A DNA stretch of 16,286 nt from JARRJY01 sp050116415 (GCA_050116415.1 JASFOS010000043.1:1-16286); one strand, 5' to 3'; counted from the first letter of the stretch, positions 8,267 through 15,311 are shown. Program-made: numbers and translations. The notes: generated by a model not told the origin, from the letters alone.

Positions 8267-8876
8267 CGCTATGCTCCCCTTGCTGGCGTTCAGCGTAACG
8301 ATGATCATCACGGATCACGCGAGGCTGGTTGACGCGGGTTTCAATACTCACCGGTTGATAAATAACACGCTGTTTTTCCGGGTCATAACGCATTTCAACA
8401 TTACCCGAGAGCGGGAAGTCCTTACGGAATGGATGCCCGACAAAACCATAATCGGTCAGGATACGACGCAGATCAGGATGACCTTCAAAAATAATACCGT
8501 ACAGATCGAACGCTTCGCGCTCGAACCAGTCGGCGGCATTCCAGATATTAATCACCGAAGGCAGAACCGGAGGCTCACCATCGACGAATACCTTGACACG
8601 AATACGATGATTCAATTGCACGGATAACAAGTGATAGACCGCGGCAAACCGTGGCCCCTGCCAGTTATTGCCATGCTGGCTGTAATCCACGCCACAGCAA
8701 TCGATTAACATCTCGCAGGCAAACGCCGCGTCATCACGCAGGTCCTGGCAGACACCGATGAGTTGATCCGGATTGACGGTAATCGTCAGTTCGCCGTTCT
8801 CAACGTAGCTGTCCGTGATGCGACCGGCAAAATGCTCGCGTGCACGATCTGATAGATTATTGTAATACTCAGACAT
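8259..8876 (-). CDS. nuoC: NADH-quinone oxidoreductase subunit C (30 kDa)
   Basis: NuoC is a peripheral subunit with no cofactor that packs against NuoD and NuoI in the connecting module. The 205-residue protein carries the family signature at about 119-156: EREAFDLYGIIFEGHPDLRR followed by ILTDYGFVGHPFRKDFPL. The N-terminal half is more variable, as usual, and contains the Cys pair C60/C61. The gene starts 16 bases after the nuoB stop with AGGGCG upstream. Its last eight bases overlap the start of nuoD, whose ribosome binding site lies inside nuoC, so the two are probably translated in a coupled way. Confidence 0.97.
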   Translation of the reverse strand: MSEYYNNLSDRAREHFAGRITDSYVENGELTITVNPDQLIGVCQDLRDDAAFACEMLIDCCGVDYSQHGNNWQGPRFAAVYHLLSVQLNHRIRVKVFVDGEPPVLPSVINIWNAADWFEREAFDLYGIIFEGHPDLRRILTDYGFVGHPFRKDFPLSGNVEMRYDPEKQRVIYQPVSIETRVNQPRVIRDDHRYAERQQGEHSDA

Positions 8877-8892
8877 AAGTTAAAACGCCCTG

Positions 8893-9369
8893 TTAGCGCG
8901 CAATCGTATTTGTTCTTTTAATTTTATTTTGTAACTGGATGATGCCGTAAATCAGCGCCTCCGCCGTGGGCGGGCAACCGGGCACATAGATATCCACCGG
9001 CACCACGCGGTCACAACCCCGGACCACCGAATAAGAATAGTGGTAGTAACCACCACCGTTGGCACAGGACCCCATGGAGATCACCCAGCGAGGTTCTGCC
9101 ATCTGGTCATAGACTTTACGCAGTGCTGGCGCCATCTTGTTGACCAGGGTACCGGCCACGATCATCACGTCGGACTGGCGGGGACTGGGTCGGAAAATGA
9201 TGCCGAAGCGATCCATGTCATAGCGCGAGGCCGCCGCCTGCATCATTTCCACGGCACAGCAGGCCAGACCAAACGTCATCGGCCACAACGAACCGGTCCG
9301 TGCCCAGTTAATCAGCTTGTCGGCATTAGTGGTGACGAAGCCTTCTTTGAGAATGCCTTCTACTCCCAT
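8893..9369 (-). CDS. nuoB: NADH-quinone oxidoreductase subunit B (cluster N2)
   Basis: NuoB (PSST homologue) carries the terminal 4Fe-4S cluster N2, which reduces quinone. I place the start at 9369, giving 158 residues from MGVEGILKEG, because AAGGAG sits seven bases upstream and this is the family's usual N-terminus. The longer frame from 9390 would contain that ribosome binding site within its own coding sequence. N2 ligands are the tandem cysteines C37 and C38 (FGLACCAVEMM), C102 (SMGSCANGGGYY) and C132 (VPGCPPTAE). C119 is an extra conserved cysteine. The start lies inside nuoA: the two genes overlap by ten bases. Confidence 0.97.
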   Translation of the reverse strand: MGVEGILKEGFVTTNADKLINWARTGSLWPMTFGLACCAVEMMQAAASRYDMDRFGIIFRPSPRQSDVMIVAGTLVNKMAPALRKVYDQMAEPRWVISMGSCANGGGYYHYSYSVVRGCDRVVPVDIYVPGCPPTAEALIYGIIQLQNKIKRTNTIAR

Positions 9370-9716
9370 TCCAGCGCTCCTTTTTTCCATTCGTAGATAA
9401 AGCCCACCACCAGGATGCCCAGGAAGATCGCCATGGCCACAAAACCGAAGGTACCGATTTGATCCAGCACGATGGCCCAGGGGAACAGGAAGGCAATTTC
9501 CAGATCGAAAATAATAAACAGGATGGCCACGAGGTAATAACGCACGTCGAACTTCATGCGTGAATCTTCAAACGCCTCGAAACCACACTCGTAAGGAGAA
9601 AGTTTTTCGCTATCGGGGCGGTTGGGGGCCAGAATAAAGCCGAGGGTGATCATGACGCCACCGACGATAATTCCGACCACCATGAAAATCAGTACCGGCA
9701 GGTAATTCTCTAACAT
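9360..9716 (-). CDS. nuoA: NADH-quinone oxidoreductase subunit A
   Basis: NuoA (ND3 homologue) is a three-helix membrane subunit; the loop after helix 1 reaches the quinone cavity and changes shape during turnover. The 118-residue protein has hydrophobic helices at about 8-30, 61-83 and 89-108. The loop motif YECGFE is at 42-47, with the conserved Cys at 44. FDLEIAFLFPW is at 70-80 and includes the membrane acidic residues D71 and E73. The start at 9716 has GGAGAGG just upstream. As first gene of the nuo operon it follows a leader with a well-formed promoter. Confidence 0.97.
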   Translation of the reverse strand: MLENYLPVLIFMVVGIIVGGVMITLGFILAPNRPDSEKLSPYECGFEAFEDSRMKFDVRYYLVAILFIIFDLEIAFLFPWAIVLDQIGTFGFVAMAIFLGILVVGFIYEWKKGALEWE

Positions 9717-9733
9717 GCCTCTCCACCCCTCGC

Positions 9734-9805
9734 ACCCGTATCCGGGTTATATATTTTGGTAGTTGTAACTACTTTTTTGTTGTTTTAATTGCCCTAAATA
9801 TAGGG
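9734..9805 (-). promoter_or_regulatory. nuoA leader with three short inverted repeats
   Basis: Between the predicted nuo promoter and nuoA lie three small perfect inverted repeats. On the plus strand they are CCCTA-AATA-TAGGG (9792-9805), GTAGTT-GT-AACTAC (9759-9772) and ACCCG-TATC-CGGGT (9734-9747). The first lies right at or after the predicted transcription start, and the last ends 17 bases before the nuoA ATG, just ahead of its ribosome binding site. They may be weak RNA hairpins or protein-binding sites. I recognise no known riboswitch or a named operator such as an FNR or ArcA box. Confidence 0.4.
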
Positions 9806-9812
9806 ACGAGTC

Positions 9813-9841
9813 AGTCTAGGCGTGCCCCTGAGTTGTGTCAA
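9813..9841 (-). promoter_or_regulatory. sigma-70 promoter for the nuo operon
   Basis: On the minus strand a perfect -35 box, TTGACA (9841-9836), is followed after exactly 17 bases by TAGACT (9818-9813), four of six matches to the -10 consensus. The 50 bases upstream of the -35 box are rich in A runs and resemble an UP element. Transcription would begin near 9806, leaving a leader of about 90 bases. The tRNA terminator upstream isolates this promoter from secG, which supports its use. Confidence 0.65.
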
Positions 9842-9945
9842 GTTTCACAATTTCTGGATTTCTTTTGTTTTTCAACAAGTTATTTAATTTTCTAGGCCTA
9901 TAAATAATTTCGGTGGTAACGATTTTGCCTGATTGAATAAAGCTT

Positions 9946-9981
9946 AAACAAAAAAGCCCCGCGCTGTTCAGCGCAGGGCTT
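9946..9981 (-). terminator. Rho-independent terminator after tRNA-Leu
   Basis: Read on the minus strand, AGCCCTGCGCTG pairs with CAGCGCGGGGCT and is followed by TTTTTTG. The 12-pair stem contains one G-U pair that is a mismatch (A opposite C) if the plus strand is transcribed, so the structure favours minus-strand transcripts. It sits 13 bases past the tRNA CCA end and ends the secG-tRNA transcript before the nuo promoter. Confidence 0.9.
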
Positions 9982-9993
9982 GTTCTCTATTTA

Positions 9994-10078
9994 TGGTGCC
10001 GATGGCCGGACTCGAACCGGCACGGGTCTCCCCACCACCCCCTCAAGATGGCGTGTCTACCAATTCCACCACATCGGC
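9994..10078 (-). tRNA. leuU: tRNA-Leu (anticodon GAG)
   Basis: An 85-base tRNA with encoded CCA. The acceptor stem GCCGATG pairs with CATCGGC. The D arm contains GGAATTGGTAGACAC; the T arm contains GGTTCGAGTCC. The anticodon stem CCATC/GGTGG closes the loop TTGAGGG, placing GAG at 10044-10042, which reads CUC and CUU leucine codons. A long variable arm is present, as expected for leucine. It lies 13 bases after secG, the same neighbour as leuU in E. coli, so secG and the tRNA are probably cotranscribed and then processed. Confidence 0.97.
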
Positions 10079-10091
10079 AATATGCGAAGTA

Positions 10092-10442
10092 TTATTCGGA
10101 GACAGGCACATCCGAAGCGGGAACATCAGGCTTGGGCGCCGCCTGTTGCGGTTTGGCCTTTTCAACCTGCTCCACCTGTACCTTGTCGACGATGCTTTCC
10201 GGTTTCGCCTGCTGGGTGGCCAGGTAGGTCAGCGTCAAGCTGGTCAAAAAGAACAGCGCCGCCAGGATCGCCGTGGTCCGGGTCAAAAACGAGGACGCCC
10301 CCTGGGCACCAAACACGGTACCGGACGCGCCGCCGCCAAAAGCAGCACCGGCATCCGCGCCCTTGCCTTGCTGGATCAGCACCAGGCCAATCAGGGCAAC
10401 GGCGATAATGACGTGAATTACGAGAAGAATATTGTGCAACAT
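10092..10442 (-). CDS. secG: Preprotein translocase subunit SecG
   Basis: SecG is the small auxiliary subunit of the SecYEG protein-export channel. The 116-residue protein has two hydrophobic helices, at about 3-23 and 52-74, joined by the signature glycine-rich loop around IQQGKGADAGAAFGGGASGT (23-42). The tail after residue 77 is rich in Lys, Pro, Gln and Val and contains a small duplication (DVPASDVPVSE); such tails vary within the family. AGGAG lies ten bases before the ATG, embedded in the self-complementary AGGAGCTCCT. It follows tpiA by 22 bases and precedes tRNA-Leu by 13, so it belongs to their transcript. Confidence 0.96.
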   Translation of the reverse strand: MLHNILLVIHVIIAVALIGLVLIQQGKGADAGAAFGGGASGTVFGAQGASSFLTRTTAILAALFFLTSLTLTYLATQQAKPESIVDKVQVEQVEKAKPQQAAPKPDVPASDVPVSE

Positions 10443-10464
10443 GCTGTAGGAGCTCCTGCTTGTC

Positions 10465-11217
10465 TTATCCGGCCGCTTTACAAATGGTCAGAAAATCGTC
10501 CGCTTTCAGTGAGGCACCACCAATCAGGCCCCCGTCGATGTCTTCCATGGCCAGTAATTCAGCGGCATTAGCGGCGTTCATACTACCCCCATATTGAATA
10601 CGGACTTTTGCTGCCACGTCGGCATTGTGCTCGGCGATGAGCTGGCGAATCGCGGCATGGGTTTCCTGGGCCTGTTCCGGGGTGGCGGTTTTACCGGTAC
10701 CAATCGCCCAGACCGGTTCATAGGCAATCACGCCGTCAACCAGGGCCTCGACACCGCAATGGTTGATCACGGCATTGATTTGACGGGCACACACATCATT
10801 GGTGATGCCCTTTTCACGTTCTTCCAGGGTTTCGCCAATACAGAGAATGGGTTTCAGTCCGGCCTTGCGCGCCACTTCGAATTTCTCGGCGACCAGTTCA
10901 TCGGTTTCCCCGTATAGGGTACGGCGCTCGGAATGACCGACGATGGCGTAAGTACAGCCGAAATCCAGCAGCATGGAGGCGGCGATTTCACCGGTAAACG
11001 CGCCACTGGCCTCCTTGCTGACATTTTGCGCACCCCAGGCAATTGGGGAACCGTCCAGTTGCGCCTGTACATCAGCCAGGTACACAAAAGGGGCACAAAC
11101 CGCCACTTCTGCATTTTTCACGTCACCGATTCCGGCCTTGATGCCATCAAGGAGAGCCTTGATGCTCTCGCGTGAACCGTTCATTTTCCAGTTTCCAGCA
11201 ATGATAGGTTGGCGCAT
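10465..11217 (-). CDS. tpiA: Triosephosphate isomerase
   Basis: TpiA interconverts dihydroxyacetone phosphate and glyceraldehyde 3-phosphate in glycolysis and gluconeogenesis in the cytosol. The 250-residue protein is full length. Catalytic residues are N9 and K11 (AGNWKMNG), H95 (IVGHSERR) and E167 (AYEPVWAIGTGKTA), the last followed by the mobile loop 6. The phosphate-binding region YGGSMN at 209-214 and GGLIGGASL at 229-237 are also intact. The start at 11217 has AGGGGA six bases upstream. A candidate promoter in the 116-base gap after glmM may give it separate expression; it runs into secG after 22 bases. Confidence 0.98.
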   Translation of the reverse strand: MRQPIIAGNWKMNGSRESIKALLDGIKAGIGDVKNAEVAVCAPFVYLADVQAQLDGSPIAWGAQNVSKEASGAFTGEIAASMLLDFGCTYAIVGHSERRTLYGETDELVAEKFEVARKAGLKPILCIGETLEEREKGITNDVCARQINAVINHCGVEALVDGVIAYEPVWAIGTGKTATPEQAQETHAAIRQLIAEHNADVAAKVRIQYGGSMNAANAAELLAMEDIDGGLIGGASLKADDFLTICKAAG

Positions 11218-11307
11218 TACAAATCCCCTGAATATTGTCGCAATTACCCTAAAAATAGCGCGAAAGCTTACCGTTCACGAGGCCATAAATCAATCGCTAA
11301 ACACATT

Positions 11308-11337
11308 ATTATAAGGAAAAACGCGCAGGATTATCAG
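11308..11337 (-). promoter_or_regulatory. Candidate promoter for tpiA-secG-tRNA-Leu
   Basis: A perfect -10 box TATAAT (11313-11308) lies 18 bases after CTGATA (11337-11332), four of six matches to the -35 consensus. The -35 box overlaps the glmM stop codon. Transcription would start near 11301, about 84 bases before tpiA. No terminator is visible after glmM, so read-through from folP-glmM is also likely. Confidence 0.45.
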
Positions 11338-12674
11338 TCAGATAGGGATTTGCGTACGGTATTGGCAATACGCTGGGCACACTGTTGGACCAGCGCCGCA
11401 TCCTCGCCTTCCACCATCACCCGGATCAGAGGTTCAGTACCGGAAGCGCGCAACAGCACCCGCCCGCGGTCCGCCAGTTCCGCCTCGACACTGGTGACCT
11501 CGGTTTTTACCTCGGGGATAGCGGCAACATCCTGTTTCTTGTTCAGTCGCACATTTTCCAGCACCTGTGGATACATGGTCAGATCACGGATACTCTCGGC
11601 CAGGGATTCCCCGGATTCCACCAGCGCCGCCAGCACCTGCAACGCGGCGATAATGCCGTCCCCGGTGGAGGTCTGGTCGAGACAAATAATGTGCCCTGAA
11701 TTTTCACCACCCAGTACCCAGTGATTTTCCAGCAACTGCTCCATGACATAGCGGTCGCCGACATTGGCCCGTTTCAACGGGATCCCCAGTTTGGCCAGCG
11801 CATGCTCCATGCCAAGGTTGGTCATCAGGGTCCCCACCACGCCACCGTCAAACTGTCCCTGGCGTTTTTTGTGGCGGGCAATGATATAGATGAGTTGATC
11901 GCCATCGACCAGGTTGCCCTGGTTATCGACCATGATCACGCGATCGCCATCGCCATCAAACGCGATCCCGATATCGGCTTCCTGTACCTTGACGTTTTTT
12001 TGCAACCATTCGGGGTGGGTAGAGCCACATGCCTCGTTGATATTGTAACCATCCGGTTCATTACCAATGGCAATAACCTCGGCACCCAGTTCCTCAAAGA
12101 CCTTGGGGGCAATGTGATAGGTGGCACCGTTGGCGCAATCCAGGACGATTTTCATTCCCGCCAGTGACTGGTTATCGGGGAAACGGCTCTTGCAGTATTC
12201 AATATAACGACCCGCGGCATCATCCACACGAACCGCCTTGCCCAGGTGATCGGAACCGGCACAGCCCATGATCTCATCCAGCTGCTCCTCGATCGCCAGC
12301 TCGATTTCATCCGCTAACTTGGTCCCCTGGGGAGAAAAAAACTTGATGCCGTTATCACGGAAAGGATTATGCGAGGCACTGATCACGATACCGGCCTGGG
12401 CATGCAGAGTTTTGGTTAAATAGGCAATCCCGGGCGTCGGCATCGGCCCCAATAAATGAATATCTACCCCGGCAGCCGATAAACCGGCTTCCAGGGCGGA
12501 CTCGAACATGTAGCCGGAAATACGGGTATCCTTGCCGATCACGACCTTGCTGTTTTGTTCCTTGGCCAGTACTTTGCCAATCGCCCAACCCAGCTTCATG
12601 ACAAAGTCCGGGGTAATAGGATATTCCCCAACCTTGCCGCGTATCCCATCTGTTCCAAAATAACGACGTGTCAT
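11334..12674 (-). CDS. glmM: Phosphoglucosamine mutase
   Basis: GlmM converts glucosamine 6-phosphate to glucosamine 1-phosphate on the route to UDP-N-acetylglucosamine for peptidoglycan and lipopolysaccharide. The 446-residue protein has the standard length and all motifs of the alpha-D-phosphohexomutase family. These are the phosphoserine loop ISASHNPF with S101 as the phosphorylated residue, the Mg-binding DGDGDR with D240, D242 and D244, the sugar-binding GGENSGH at 322-328, and the phosphate-binding RASGTEPLIR at 409-418. The N-terminus MTRRYFGTDGIRG is also typical. It starts 28 bases after folP, with only GAGA as a weak ribosome binding site, so it probably depends on the folP transcript. 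Confidence 0.98.
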   Translation of the reverse strand: MTRRYFGTDGIRGKVGEYPITPDFVMKLGWAIGKVLAKEQNSKVVIGKDTRISGYMFESALEAGLSAAGVDIHLLGPMPTPGIAYLTKTLHAQAGIVISASHNPFRDNGIKFFSPQGTKLADEIELAIEEQLDEIMGCAGSDHLGKAVRVDDAAGRYIEYCKSRFPDNQSLAGMKIVLDCANGATYHIAPKVFEELGAEVIAIGNEPDGYNINEACGSTHPEWLQKNVKVQEADIGIAFDGDGDRVIMVDNQGNLVDGDQLIYIIARHKKRQGQFDGGVVGTLMTNLGMEHALAKLGIPLKRANVGDRYVMEQLLENHWVLGGENSGHIICLDQTSTGDGIIAALQVLAALVESGESLAESIRDLTMYPQVLENVRLNKKQDVAAIPEVKTEVTSVEAELADRGRVLLRASGTEPLIRVMVEGEDAALVQQCAQRIANTVRKSLSD

Positions 12675-12702
12675 TGTCTCAACCGCAGTAAATATTCATG
12701 CA

Positions 12703-13530
12703 TTATACGTGTTTTATGGCTTCGACCATACGTACAACGTCAAAGGTTTCCCTGACATCGTGCACGCGAATGATCTTTGCGCCCATCCATGCAGCCAACG
12801 CCGCCATACCCAGGCTGGCAGGCAGCCGTTCCTCAACCGTACGACCCAGTAATTTATCGATCATGGATTTACGCGATACGCCCACCAACAACGGCAAGCC
12901 CATTTGCACAAACTCCGGAATGTGCCGAAACAACGCCAGGTTATGTTCAAGGTTTTTCCCAAAACCAAAACCTTGATCGATAATAAGATGCTCCCTGGCA
13001 ATACCTGCCTCGACACACGCATCAATGCGTTGCTGCAGGAAGGATTTTACCTCGGCGACCACGTCAGCATAATGGGGGTTTCTCTGCATAATGCGCGGTT
13101 GACCCTGCATATGCATCAGGCAAACCGGCACCTGAAGTTGTGCCGCCATTTCCAGCGCCCCGGGCTCCTGCAGGGCACGTACGTCGTTAATCAGGCAGGC
13201 ACCGGCGTTGACCGCCGCTTCCATGACTTCTGGCTTGCTGGTATCGATCGAGATCAGGGCATCAGTGTGTTCACGCAAGCGTTCAATGACCGGGATAGTC
13301 CGTTGCAGTTCTTCCTCGATAGTCACAGCCATGGCACCCGGCCGGGTCGACTCGCCACCGATATCAATAATACTGGCACCGTCTGCCAGCATCTGTTGCG
13401 CATGGTCCAGTGCCGTATCGATATCAATATAACGGCCGCCATCAGAAAAGGAGTCCGGGGTAACATTCAGGATCCCCATGACCAGGCATTTCGAACCAGA
13501 CAGGCTTGCTAGCAATCGCGGCTTATTCAT
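12703..13530 (-). CDS. folP: Dihydropteroate synthase
   Basis: FolP condenses p-aminobenzoate with dihydropterin pyrophosphate in folate synthesis. The 275-residue protein has the family's TIM-barrel motifs: MGILNVTPDSFSDGG (18-32, with N22), the loop GGESTRPGA (58-66), ISIDTSKP (93-100), INDVRAL (114-120), LLVGVSRKSM (214-223, with K221) and RVHDV (255-259). The motif usually written DPGFGFGK reads DQGFGFGK at 185-192, an unusual Gln. The start at 13530 has no clear ribosome binding site, but it matches family length and no better start is seen. The 144 bases upstream hold no convincing promoter or terminator. It is followed by glmM as in E. coli. Confidence 0.97.
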   Translation of the reverse strand: MNKPRLLASLSGSKCLVMGILNVTPDSFSDGGRYIDIDTALDHAQQMLADGASIIDIGGESTRPGAMAVTIEEELQRTIPVIERLREHTDALISIDTSKPEVMEAAVNAGACLINDVRALQEPGALEMAAQLQVPVCLMHMQGQPRIMQRNPHYADVVAEVKSFLQQRIDACVEAGIAREHLIIDQGFGFGKNLEHNLALFRHIPEFVQMGLPLLVGVSRKSMIDKLLGRTVEERLPASLGMAALAAWMGAKIIRVHDVRETFDVVRMVEAIKHV

Positions 13531-13674
13531 GAATCGTGATTAGTTTCTGGATCTAATAGTTTAACGAGTAGCTTAACCGATGATGGGCGGTTTTTCGCTA
13601 TTTTTATCATCCATGACAAGGTACGAGTGACCGTCTATCCCGTAGCTGGTCGATAATAAAAGATCTGCAATGAC

Positions 13675-14391
13675 TCAGAAATTATAAACCAGGGTTATGG
13701 CGGTTTCGCGGTCGGTTTTCTCAACATCATCAGGCACATCCGAGGTATGTTTAACCGTATAGGTAATCTTGGAGGCCAGGTGGCTATTGATCTTGGCTTT
13801 CAATCCGGTCACAGACTTGGTGGTTGTCGCATCTTCACCCTGCTCGACCGTGAGTTTTTCATTGAAGCTGGCGGACTTACTGATTTTCCAATCCAGCTCC
13901 ATTGCACCATAGAGGACTCCTTCATCACTCTTTTCGCCCTCGTCCGTTTCATTATGACGGGTACCGAGACCCAGCTCGGCATCCAGCTTGAGCGTATCCT
14001 TGTTAATCAGCTTACGGCCATAACCAAATATCAGGCTCGCCTGGTAATCATAACCACTAAAGCGATCATCTTCGTAGTTTAGCAGTCCGAAAATATAGGA
14101 ACGCTTGCTGTATTTATAATCGGTTTTACCACTAAGAAAATAACGCTGTGCGGTGATCACCTCATTGTCCGAAGCGCGGGTGGCTTCAGCAACCACGGTA
14201 TGCTTCCATTTTTCACGTTCATGACTGACCTTGGCCTTGGCATTCAGGGTTTCCGTGTTAGTATTCCCCGAGGTTGAGATAAAACCCAGTTCAGCTTCCC
14301 CCTTCCAGCCCAGTTCAGTTTGATTCTCAGCCGCGAAGGTCTGCGCAGATACCAGGGACATCAGCAACCCCAGCGTCATTATTTTTCTCAT
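13675..14391 (-). CDS. DUF481 (YdiY-like) outer-membrane protein
   Basis: A 238-residue secreted protein of the DUF481 family, whose function is not established. Residues 1-21 form a signal peptide (MRKIMTLGLLMSLVSAQTFAA, cleavage probably after AQTFAA or nearby). The mature part starts with GWKGEAELGFISTSGNTNTE, the clearest family mark, and alternates hydrophobic and polar residues in short strands. It ends ITLVYNF with a terminal Phe, as outer-membrane beta-barrels do. The start is firm: AGGAG lies six bases upstream. It follows the mscS gene by 37 bases and so is probably cotranscribed with it; a 14-base palindrome lies in that gap. Family members are often called putative salt-stress or surface proteins, which I cannot verify here. 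Confidence 0.85.
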   Translation of the reverse strand: MRKIMTLGLLMSLVSAQTFAAENQTELGWKGEAELGFISTSGNTNTETLNAKAKVSHEREKWKHTVVAEATRASDNEVITAQRYFLSGKTDYKYSKRSYIFGLLNYEDDRFSGYDYQASLIFGYGRKLINKDTLKLDAELGLGTRHNETDEGEKSDEGVLYGAMELDWKISKSASFNEKLTVEQGEDATTTKSVTGLKAKINSHLASKITYTVKHTSDVPDDVEKTDRETAITLVYNF

Positions 14392-14405
14392 TAGCTACTC
14401 CTGCT

Positions 14406-14419
14406 TTGATGATCATCAA
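14406..14419. repeat. 14-base perfect palindrome between mscS and the DUF481 gene
   Basis: TTGATGATCATCAA is identical on both strands and lies in the 37-base gap, eight bases before the AGGAG of the DUF481 gene. It could be an operator half-site pair or a five-pair RNA stem with a GATC loop. About one perfect 14-base palindrome is expected by chance per window of this size, but few would fall in the roughly 1 kb between genes. Confidence 0.45.
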
Positions 14420-14428
14420 CCTTTATAT

Positions 14429-15253
14429 TTACATACCTTCCTGTAACAAATGCACATCTCGTTGTGGATACGGGATGGAAATACCTTCATTATCAAATTC
14501 AGTTTTGATTGTTTCCAGTAAATCAGAGCGTACTACCCAGTAATCCGCGGAATTCACCCAGGGACGCACGGCCAGGTCGATACTGCTCTCTCCCAGTTCA
14601 CTGACCAGCAAGGTGGGTTCCGGGTCTTTGAGAATGCGTTCTTCCTTGTTGAGTATGTTATGTAATACTTGCTTCGCAGTTTGGATATTGTCTTCATATC
14701 CAATACCAATCACCAGGTCAATACGACGGGTATCACGGGCACTGTAATTAGTTATCACACCACCATAGATTTGCGAGTTGGGGATCGTGACTTCGCGGTT
14801 GTCACCGGTACGTAATACCGCGTTAAAGATACCCATTGTTTCAACAATCCCGCTGACTCCGGCTGCCTCGATAAAATCACCCAGCTTGAAGGGCTTGAAG
14901 AACACCAGCATGATGCCCGCGGCGAAGTTGGCCAGGGAATCTTTTAAAGCCAGACCGACCGCCAGACCGGCTGCCGCAAAGATGGCCAGCACTGAGTTGG
15001 TATCAACACCCAGTTGGTCCAGCGCGGCGATGATAACAACCAGCAGTAATACCGCGTTCAGGATATTACCGAGAAAACTGACCAGCACATCATCTAGGTT
15101 TGACCTGGTCATTACTTTCTTTATCGCGTTAACAATAATCTTGCTGAGCCAGCGTCCGATGATGAAAACGGCCAGCGCAAGTACAATATTGATACCCCAG
15201 GGAATTGCATACTCACTGATCAGTTCCTGGTAGTTTTCGGTATTCCATTCCAT
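14429..15253 (-). CDS. MscS-family mechanosensitive ion channel
   Basis: A small-conductance mechanosensitive channel of the inner membrane that opens under tension to release solutes on osmotic down-shock. I set the start at 15253 (274 residues, MEWNTENYQE) because GAGGA lies seven bases upstream and the length then matches E. coli MscS (286). The frame extends to 15340 but those residues are polar and atypical. Helices lie at about 17-40 and 58-80, followed by the pore helix AAAGLAVGLALKDSLANFAAG (94-114 region) with gate leucines L97 and L101. The beta domain contains RTGDNREVTIPNSQIYGG, and the C-terminal domain ends ISIPYPQRDVHLL. At the Gln112-Gly113 hinge of E. coli MscS this protein has K104-D105. 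Confidence 0.93.
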   Translation of the reverse strand: MEWNTENYQELISEYAIPWGINIVLALAVFIIGRWLSKIIVNAIKKVMTRSNLDDVLVSFLGNILNAVLLLVVIIAALDQLGVDTNSVLAIFAAAGLAVGLALKDSLANFAAGIMLVFFKPFKLGDFIEAAGVSGIVETMGIFNAVLRTGDNREVTIPNSQIYGGVITNYSARDTRRIDLVIGIGYEDNIQTAKQVLHNILNKEERILKDPEPTLLVSELGESSIDLAVRPWVNSADYWVVRSDLLETIKTEFDNEGISIPYPQRDVHLLQEGM

Positions 15254-15311
15254 GATATCGTCCTCGTTGTAGGGTAAAGAACCATGCGGCCCGGCAGGGT
15301 CGGATAGCTCA

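Noticed and set aside
7760..8332. Plus-strand open frame of 190 codons opposite nuoD/nuoC
   Set aside because: Covers the reverse of conserved nuoD motifs; no independent support.
9758..9778. Plus-strand hairpin followed by six T bases, as a possible terminator
   Set aside because: The stem is six AT-rich pairs with a two-base loop, too weak, and no plus-strand gene exists to end.
9980..10571. Plus-strand open frames across tRNA-Leu and secG
   Set aside because: They read through the reverse complement of a clear tRNA and secG; tRNA-derived peptides of this kind are a frequent false call.
12904..13512. Plus-strand open frame of 202 codons opposite folP
   Set aside because: Antisense shadow of folP; its translation has no recognisable family, and is rich in His and Gln as complements of the folP codons would give.
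13596..13625. TTGTCA on the minus strand as a -35 box for folP
   Set aside because: No acceptable -10 box follows at 16-18 bases.
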